DNA from: Lachnospiraceae bacterium
Lineage (GTDB): Bacteria > Bacillota > Clostridia > Lachnospirales > Lachnospiraceae
Direction of reading: 5' to 3'
DNA: 18,757 nucleotides
Assembly (NCBI GenBank): GCA_009774155.1
Contig: VSNE01000017.1
Location: 1-18,757, forward strand
Each line of letters opens with the position of its first letter. Within the stretch, counting starts at the first letter, position 1. Positions 14,080 to 18,757 of this stretch are shown piece after piece. A model generated the notes under the pieces. It saw nothing but the letters and a program-made list of their open reading frames with translations. It had not been told where the DNA came from and did not search any database. The translations under genes were made by a program, and so were the position numbers.

Positions 14080-14993
14080 ACTTTCACCTCCAGAAGTGTG
14101 AGAATCAGAGCCATGCGCACATAGACGCCGTACTGCACCTGACGAAAATAAGCTGCCCGGGGATCTTTGTCCACCTCCACGGAGATCTCGTTCACGCGGG
14201 GAAGCGGATGCATGACAATCATATCCTCTTTTGCAAGCTTCATCTTTTTGTTATTCAATATGTAGAAGTTTTTCAGACGTACATAATCTTCTTCATTGAA
14301 AAAACGCTCTCTCTGTACCCGGGTCATATAAAGAATATCCAGAACCGGCATCACATCCTCAATGCGTTCTACTTCCTTGTACGGGATGTGGCTGCTCTCC
14401 AAAACGTCCTCTTTGATATAACTTGGGATCTTCAGCTCCTCCGGAGAGATAAAGACAAAGGTTACGTTCTCATAGCGCGCCAGAGCGCGGACAAGAGAAT
14501 GGACAGTACGTCCGAACTTCAGATCGCCGCACAGACCGATGACAAGATGATTAAGCCGTCCCTTCAGGGAACGGATAGTAAGAAGATCGGTTAATGTCTG
14601 GGTGGGATGCTGATGTCCGCCGTCGCCAGCGTTGATAACAGGAATGGAAGAAACAGCGCTGGCTACCATGGGCGCACCTTCTTTCGGATGGCGCATAGCA
14701 CAGATATCAGCGTAACAGGAAATCATACGAATTGTATCGGAAACACTTTCGCCTTTTGCAGCAGAGCTGCTTGCTGCGGAAGAAAAACCAAAAATATTGC
14801 CGCCGAGATTCATCATGGCAGCTTCAAAACTGAGACGGGTTCTGGTACTTGGCTCATAGAATAAGGTGGCGAGCTTTTTTCCATCACATGCATGCGCATA
14901 CTTTTCCGGGTGCTTCTCAATATCGTTTGCCAGATCCAAAAGCTGATCCAGTTCTTCGACACTGAAGTCCAGAGGACTCATCAGATGTCTCAT
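14073..14993 (-). CDS. pyrB: Aspartate carbamoyltransferase catalytic chain PyrB
   Basis: A 306-residue catalytic subunit that condenses carbamoyl phosphate with L-aspartate. The carbamoyl-phosphate signature FYEPSTRTRLSFE (about 45-57) and the loop Lys in SSAAKGES (K80) are present, as are NAGDGGHQHPTQTLTDLLTI (121-140), the MTRVQRERF block and HPLPRVNEI near the C-terminus. Length matches the E. coli chain (about 310). The ATG at 14993 follows an AGGAGG site at 14999-15004. Together with pyrI it encodes a regulated holoenzyme; no other pyr genes are in the window. Confidence 0.97.
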   Translation of the reverse strand: MRHLMSPLDFSVEELDQLLDLANDIEKHPEKYAHACDGKKLATLFYEPSTRTRLSFEAAMMNLGGNIFGFSSAASSSAAKGESVSDTIRMISCYADICAMRHPKEGAPMVASAVSSIPVINAGDGGHQHPTQTLTDLLTIRSLKGRLNHLVIGLCGDLKFGRTVHSLVRALARYENVTFVFISPEELKIPSYIKEDVLESSHIPYKEVERIEDVMPVLDILYMTRVQRERFFNEEDYVRLKNFYILNNKKMKLAKEDMIVMHPLPRVNEISVEVDKDPRAAYFRQVQYGVYVRMALILTLLEVKVC

Positions 14994-15025
14994 AAATACC
15001 TCCTATTTTGCAATCTTGTGATTGG

Positions 15026-15053
15026 GAGAAAGAAAATAAGGCATATCTTTCTC
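15026..15053 (-). promoter_or_regulatory. Leader hairpin upstream of pyrB
   Basis: GAGAAAG (15026-15032) and CTTTCTC (15047-15053) form a 7-bp stem within the roughly 70-base pyrB leader. A smaller CAATC/GATTG hairpin (15011-15024) lies next to the ribosome site. Neither is followed by a clear T run on the minus strand, and I see no recognisable PyrR-binding leader or leader peptide, so a regulatory role is only suggested. Confidence 0.3.
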
Positions 15054-15070
15054 TGAGTTCCTAACTATAT

Positions 15071-15099
15071 AGCATACACGATATAAGGGGAAAATTCAA
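15071..15099 (-). promoter_or_regulatory. Promoter of pyrBI
   Basis: Read on the minus strand, TTGAAT (15099-15094) and TATGCT (15076-15071) are separated by 17 bases. The predicted transcript start is near 15064, giving a leader of about 70 bases. Confidence 0.5.
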
Positions 15100-15104
15100 C
15101 TTGT

Positions 15105-15135
15105 TTCTGAGAAATCTTTTGGGGATTTCCCAGAA
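15105..15135 (-). terminator. Long hairpin between the small membrane-protein gene and pyrB promoter
   Basis: TTCTGAGAAATC (15105-15116) and GATTTCCCAGAA (15124-15135) can form a 12-bp stem with one wobble or mismatch position and a 7-base loop. It lies just past the stop of the minus-strand membrane-protein gene at 15144 and just before the pyrB -35 box. The T-rich run that follows on the minus strand is interrupted, so a terminator role is plausible but not clear-cut. Confidence 0.45.
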
Positions 15136-15143
15136 GCAGCTAT

Positions 15144-15533
15144 TTACCTGGTAAGAACCCGTTCATATAAAAGTCCTACCAGAAACCAGACCGGGGCATA
15201 ATCCAGTCTGATAATGCCCTGAAGCTGGTAAGGACTTTTGCTGTAATCCCATGGACATAGATTTCTGCTCTTCAGCAGGATTCCGCTTATATATTCCCCG
15301 GAGAAAATACAGAGCATGTAGACCAGTCCTCTTTTAAGGACATGCGCTCCCTTCATCCGGCGCATTACAGGCGCAAGAAAGGCGGCGCAGCCGTAGATTG
15401 GAAACATCCAGAGGGAAGATTTCCCGATTAGCTTTAAGTTCCTTACCCGAAAGGCGTGCAGGCCGGTCCAGAGAATTTCCATTGCCCAGCCTATGAGTCC
15501 GCAGCGAAAAAAATTTTGTTTTATCATGGTCAT
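15144..15533 (-). CDS. Small membrane protein, CmpB/PF06541-like
   Basis: A protein of about 129 residues with roughly four hydrophobic segments. The C-terminal PWDYSKSPYQLQGIIRLDYA followed by PVWFLVGLLYERVL resembles the PF06541 family (annotated as putative ABC transporter permease, CmpB), whose members carry a WDYS motif and a short aromatic helix. No function is established for the family here. Choice of start is uncertain: ATG codons at 15533 and 15527 both lack a Shine-Dalgarno site, and a TTG at 15563 is also in frame. A TATAAT read on the minus strand at 15560-15555 would place a transcript start about 15 bases before 15533. It is not obviously linked to pyrB. Confidence 0.65.
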   Translation of the reverse strand: MTMIKQNFFRCGLIGWAMEILWTGLHAFRVRNLKLIGKSSLWMFPIYGCAAFLAPVMRRMKGAHVLKRGLVYMLCIFSGEYISGILLKSRNLCPWDYSKSPYQLQGIIRLDYAPVWFLVGLLYERVLTR

Positions 15534-15562
15534 AGTATTTGAAATATGGGAGGAATTATACA

Positions 15563-15634
15563 ATGTTTTTTCATAAAGAATCGGTTCCGGCCAGTAAAAA
15601 TACCCTTGTTTTCATTGAAGGAGAGGACTTTTGA
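15563..15634 (+). CDS. Tiny ORF (23 residues) with strong ribosome site
   Basis: An ATG at 15563 has GGGAGG at 15548-15553 nine bases upstream. It encodes MFFHKESVPASKNTLVFIEG followed by EDF and stops at 15634. The stop overlaps the ATG of the next small ORF (TGATG). I recognise no family. It may be a leader peptide, a small protein, or a remnant of a degraded gene. No convincing promoter was found upstream on this strand. Confidence 0.3.
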   Translation: MFFHKESVPASKNTLVFIEGEDF

Positions 15635-15798
15635 TGTTAGAATATCCTATAAAGGCCGACAATATAAGCGGGGAATGGAAGGGGGACTCATATGAATATC
15701 AGTTATCATTACTATACGATAAAGACATTGGCGTCGAAGGCGGGACTGGAGGAGGAAGAGGCGCAGATCATTGCGCATTATTCACAGATGGTGGATGA
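15634..15798 (+). CDS. Small ORF (54 residues) overlapping the DUF6765-like gene
   Basis: An ATG at 15634 has an excellent AAGGAGAGG site at 15618-15626 and overlaps the stop of the preceding tiny ORF. The product begins MLEYPIKADNISGEWKGDSY. Its last 107 bases overlap the DUF6765-like gene in another frame and give a Gly-rich tail (GVEGGTGGGRGAD) that looks like out-of-frame sequence. Only the first 19 or so codons are independent. It may be a translational-coupling device or a degraded gene end rather than a functional protein. Confidence 0.25.
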   Translation: MLEYPIKADNISGEWKGDSYEYQLSLLYDKDIGVEGGTGGGRGADHCALFTDGG

Positions 15799-16948
15799 CT
15801 TTCTTCTTTCAAACAGAGTTATCGTCAAGGAGACTCCGCCTGTCTTTTTCATTGCAAACAATCTGGTGGAAGAACGGAAGGACGGGGCCTGGAATTTTCT
15901 CCCTTGTCCTACAGGGATCAACATGATAAAATCGGTTTCCCACGGATATCAGAGGCACACCCTTGTTCCCTTTCATTTTATACCGCCTAAAACTCTTAAT
16001 GAAATAGAGAATGTCCCTGGCTTTTCACGGATGGAGTACCGCTGTGTCAGCGCAGGGGAGAAAAGGGGACTGCTGATTCATAAGATTCTGCAGGAAGCGG
16101 CAGAAGATGCGGGGAAAAACAGAGAGAAGAAGAGTCTGATGCGTTTGGGCATGGCGCTTCATACTTATGCGGACACGTATGCGCATTGTCATTTTTCAGG
16201 CTTTCATGGATATGAAAACGAAGCCGTTATTCAGAAGGCTTACAGCAAGGCGGCAGAATCCGAGGCGGTTCCTGTTCCGGAGAGAATTGCATTGAGAGAG
16301 CTTCCTTCCATTGGACATGCGAATGTGGGAACCGTTCCTGATATTTGCTGTTATGATATTGCCTATGCAATGAAGTCTTCTGAGAAGAGTAAACTGGATG
16401 ACGCGGTAAAACGGGATAATACGGAATGCTTTGCCTGCTGCTCAAGGCAGATACTGGACCTGCTCTGCGGTATCAGCGGAAGGCCTTTATTTACAGACGA
16501 TGAATGGCATGTGCTTCAGACGGCGCTGGCAGAGGCACAATATGTAAAAAAAGACACGGAAAAAGATCTTACGGACAGCTTTGGCAAAATATTTCCGGAT
16601 ATCAAATACGAATATCATAAAAACGGAAGGCTTTCAATGGAGCTTTCTGTGGAAAAGAGTAAGGATGCGGAAAATGACGGAATCATGATGCCGGGAGTAT
16701 TTGATGCGGGAGCGCCGGGGGAAATCGGAGAGGAAGTGCTGGAGGATGCCTTTTCGCCGGAGGGCAACCGTATGCGCTGCGGATATCACGTTTATCTGGA
16801 AAAGGCTACGGAGGATTTTTTTCATTATAATGAACTGGCATATGAAAGGGTAAAGCAAGTTGCCGGGGAATATGTATCTGCAGGAGCAATGGAGAATTTC
16901 CGAGCGGTCTGCCGATATGATCTGGAGTGTATGAAGAGCAGCAAATAG
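15692..16948 (+). CDS. DUF6765-like predicted metal-binding protein
   Basis: A 418-residue soluble protein without signal peptide or membrane helices. The N-terminus MNISYHYYTIKTLASKAG, then IIAHYSQMVDD, matches my recollection of the DUF6765 family. A central histidine-rich motif HTYADTYAHCHFSGFHG (H157, D161, H165, H167, H172) and a later GHANVGTVPDICCYD (H209, D217) look like a multi-metal site of the kind seen in zinc-dependent phospholipase C/P1-nuclease-like enzymes; that fold link is inference. The C-terminal 120 residues (320-418) are acidic and less distinctive. The ATG at 15692 follows GGAAGGGGGA. recD2 begins 15 bases after the stop, suggesting co-transcription. No biochemical function is known to me. 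Confidence 0.7.
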   Translation: MNISYHYYTIKTLASKAGLEEEEAQIIAHYSQMVDDFLLSNRVIVKETPPVFFIANNLVEERKDGAWNFLPCPTGINMIKSVSHGYQRHTLVPFHFIPPKTLNEIENVPGFSRMEYRCVSAGEKRGLLIHKILQEAAEDAGKNREKKSLMRLGMALHTYADTYAHCHFSGFHGYENEAVIQKAYSKAAESEAVPVPERIALRELPSIGHANVGTVPDICCYDIAYAMKSSEKSKLDDAVKRDNTECFACCSRQILDLLCGISGRPLFTDDEWHVLQTALAEAQYVKKDTEKDLTDSFGKIFPDIKYEYHKNGRLSMELSVEKSKDAENDGIMMPGVFDAGAPGEIGEEVLEDAFSPEGNRMRCGYHVYLEKATEDFFHYNELAYERVKQVAGEYVSAGAMENFRAVCRYDLECMKSSK

Positions 16949-16963
16949 ATAAGTCTGAAAGAA

Positions 16964-18757
16964 ATGGAGAATGCCGCGGTGGTCAAAATCCGTTGTGTGG
17001 TAGAGAGAATTACATATCAGAACCCGGAAAACGGATATTCCGTATTAAAATGCAGGGTAAAAGGCTGCAGTGATCTGGTGCCGGTAGTAGGTAATCTGCT
17101 CGATGCCAATGTGGGTTCCGTTCTTCTGGCAGAGGGGGATTGGAAGGTGGACGCCAAGTACGGCAGACAGTTTTCAGCCGAAAGCTGGGAGGAAACCTTA
17201 CCTGCCACGGTCTATGGTATGGAAAAATATCTGGGTTCCGGATTAATTAAAGGCGTCGGGCCGAAGTTTGCAAAGCGTATCGTACAGAAATACGGGGCGG
17301 ATACCTTTGCTGTGATTGAAGACAATGTGGAGCTTCTTATAGAAGTTGAGGGGATTGGCAGAAAAAGGGTGCAGATGATAGCTCAGTCATGGGAGAGGCA
17401 GAAAGAAATCAAGAACATTATGCTTTTTCTTCAGGAGCATCAGGTCAGCTCTTCCTTTGCCGCAAAAATATATAAGCAATATGGCAATGGCAGTATAACC
17501 GTGATGAAGGAAAATCCGTATAAGCTTGCAGATGAAATCTGGGGAATCGGATTTAAGACCGCCGACCAGATTGCCGGGAAACTCGGATTTGAAAAAGAAT
17601 CCTATGTGCGGCTTCGCAGCGGTCTGATGTATACGCTGTCGGAGCTTTCGGACGACGGACATGTTTATGCCCAAAAGCAGCAGCTAATCCGCAGGGCTTC
17701 AGAGATTTTGGAAGCGGCTCCTGAAACCATTGTCATGACCATAGACGATATGCTTTCAAAGAAGGAGCTGATTCAGGAGAAGGATATTGTAAAGAGCGAT
17801 GAGGAGGGAAATTCTGTCACACCGGTTTATCTGCCGCCGTTTTATTATGCAGAGGTCGGCGTGGCCGGGAAGTTAAAGAGGCTTGCCGCATCGCCTGCAG
17901 GCGACAGGCTCTATACAAAGCTGATGGAGGCAAGAGAAAAAACAGGAAATAAGAAGCTGTCAGTAGATATAGAGGCTATCCAGAAAAAGGTCGGTATGAC
18001 CTATGATGAGATTCAGGCGGACGCTATCCGGCAGGCAGCGGCAGAAAAGGTGATGGTGCTGACAGGGGGGCCCGGCACAGGAAAAACAACGACCACTCAG
18101 GGAATTATTTCTGCGTACAAGGCGTATGGACTTAAAATTCTTCTTGCAGCGCCCACAGGGCGCGCAGCGAAGAGAATGACGGAAGCAACAGGACTGGAGG
18201 CAAAGACGATTCACAGATTATTGGAGTGCAGGCCGCCGGAAGGCTATCAGAAAAATGAGGAAAATCCTCTGGAGGGAGATGTACTGATTGTAGACGAGTG
18301 TTCCATGATTGACATTATCCTTATGAACTCATTGCTGAAAGCAATACCTGCAACGATGCGGCTGATTATGGTAGGAGATATTGACCAGCTTCCGTCGGTA
18401 GGAGCAGGAAATGTACTTCGTGATATAATAGATTCCGGGAGCTTTCCGGTAATCAGGCTGACAAGGATTTTCCGTCAGGCGCAGGCAAGCCGTATTATTA
18501 TGAATGCCCACCGTATTAATGAAGGACGGATGCCGGATATTTCCAACGGTAAAGACACAGATTTTTTCTTTATGGAAAATGAAGATGCAGAAAGTGCTGC
18601 CGCGCAGATTGTGGAGCTGGTTAAGACAAAGCTCCCAAAGTATTATCATGTGGAGCCTGCCCAGATACAGGTACTGACTCCAAAGCAGCGGGGGGAGGCG
18701 GGGGCAACCAATCTGAACCTGGCGCTGCAGGAAGCTCTGAATCCGCCGGAACATGAG
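16964..18757 (+). CDS. recD2: RecD2-family ATP-dependent DNA helicase (3' end outside window)
   Basis: An open frame of 598 codons running off the right edge; RecD2 is usually about 740 residues, so the C-terminal helicase part is missing from view. The N-terminal OB-like region (VERITYQNPENGYSVLKC) is followed by helix-hairpin-helix elements (IKGVGPKFAKRIVQKYG, IEVEGIGRKRVQMIA, EIWGIGFKTADQIAGKLG). Then comes the superfamily-1 motor: Walker A GGPGTGKT (368-375), Walker B VDECSMID (D444, E445) and motif III GDIDQLPSVGAGNVLRD. RecD2 is a 5'-3' helicase acting in repair and fork maintenance in bacteria lacking RecBC. The start MENAAVVKIRC at 16964 has only a weak GAAAG ribosome site, which fits coupling to the gene 15 bases upstream. 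Confidence 0.93.
   Translation, partial: MENAAVVKIRCVVERITYQNPENGYSVLKCRVKGCSDLVPVVGNLLDANVGSVLLAEGDWKVDAKYGRQFSAESWEETLPATVYGMEKYLGSGLIKGVGPKFAKRIVQKYGADTFAVIEDNVELLIEVEGIGRKRVQMIAQSWERQKEIKNIMLFLQEHQVSSSFAAKIYKQYGNGSITVMKENPYKLADEIWGIGFKTADQIAGKLGFEKESYVRLRSGLMYTLSELSDDGHVYAQKQQLIRRASEILEAAPETIVMTIDDMLSKKELIQEKDIVKSDEEGNSVTPVYLPPFYYAEVGVAGKLKRLAASPAGDRLYTKLMEAREKTGNKKLSVDIEAIQKKVGMTYDEIQADAIRQAAAEKVMVLTGGPGTGKTTTTQGIISAYKAYGLKILLAAPTGRAAKRMTEATGLEAKTIHRLLECRPPEGYQKNEENPLEGDVLIVDECSMIDIILMNSLLKAIPATMRLIMVGDIDQLPSVGAGNVLRDIIDSGSFPVIRLTRIFRQAQASRIIMNAHRINEGRMPDISNGKDTDFFFMENEDAESAAAQIVELVKTKLPKYYHVEPAQIQVLTPKQRGEAGATNLNLALQEALNPPEHE

Noticed and set aside
1..18757. CRISPR array, tRNA, rRNA, insertion sequence or prophage
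   Set aside because: No regularly spaced repeats, transposase or phage motifs, or RNA-gene signatures were seen on reading the window.

Overview
The window looks like chromosome from an anaerobic, low-to-mid GC Firmicute, most likely a gut Lachnospiraceae/Clostridia member. This is inferred from gene content and style: purine-rich Shine-Dalgarno sites, lipoprotein sugar-binding proteins, an aldo/keto reductase with a ferredoxin tail, a pyrBI pair and a RecD2 helicase. No rRNA, tRNA, IS element, phage gene or CRISPR array was seen, and no stretch over 300 bases lacks a gene.

Layout. (1) 1-1160: a hairpin terminator from an upstream gene, then a monocistronic MscS-type channel with its own promoter and terminator. 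(2) 1159-2972: an aldo/keto reductase-ferredoxin protein on the minus strand, divergent from a D-lyxose ketol-isomerase. (3) 2295-12239: a ten-kilobase plus-strand sugar locus: D-lyxose isomerase, PfkB sugar kinase, abundant lipoprotein sugar-binding protein (SBP-1), a sugar ABC ATPase with two nucleotide-binding domains, RbsC-type permease, a second orphan sugar-binding lipoprotein (SBP-2), a six-helix histidine kinase, a NarL-type response regulator, and an orphan family-1 solute-binding protein without a permease. Hairpins separate SBP-1 from the ATPase gene and the permease from SBP-2. (4) 12356-13640: an AI-2E-family permease and a strong terminator. (5) 13645-15100: pyrI and pyrB (aspartate transcarbamoylase), minus strand, with a promoter. 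(6) 15144-15800: a small CmpB/PF06541-like membrane protein (minus) facing two tiny plus-strand ORFs with good ribosome sites. (7) 15692-18757: a DUF6765-like putative metal-binding protein followed at 15 bases by recD2, cut by the window edge.

How it fits together. The central locus can be read as a sense-import-catabolise unit. SBP-1, the ATPase and the permease would import a monosaccharide; the isomerase (D-lyxose/D-mannose type) and PfkB kinase would process it; SBP-2, a paralogue of SBP-1 placed directly before the kinase gene, would present ligand to a histidine kinase that has no large extracellular domain; the regulator would switch the promoter before SBP-1. The architecture parallels the known clostridial XylFII-LytS-YesN xylose system but uses a NarL/DesK-class kinase and regulator and adds a second orphan binding protein. 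This sensing arrangement is the most interesting candidate in the window. The exact sugar cannot be read from the sequence.
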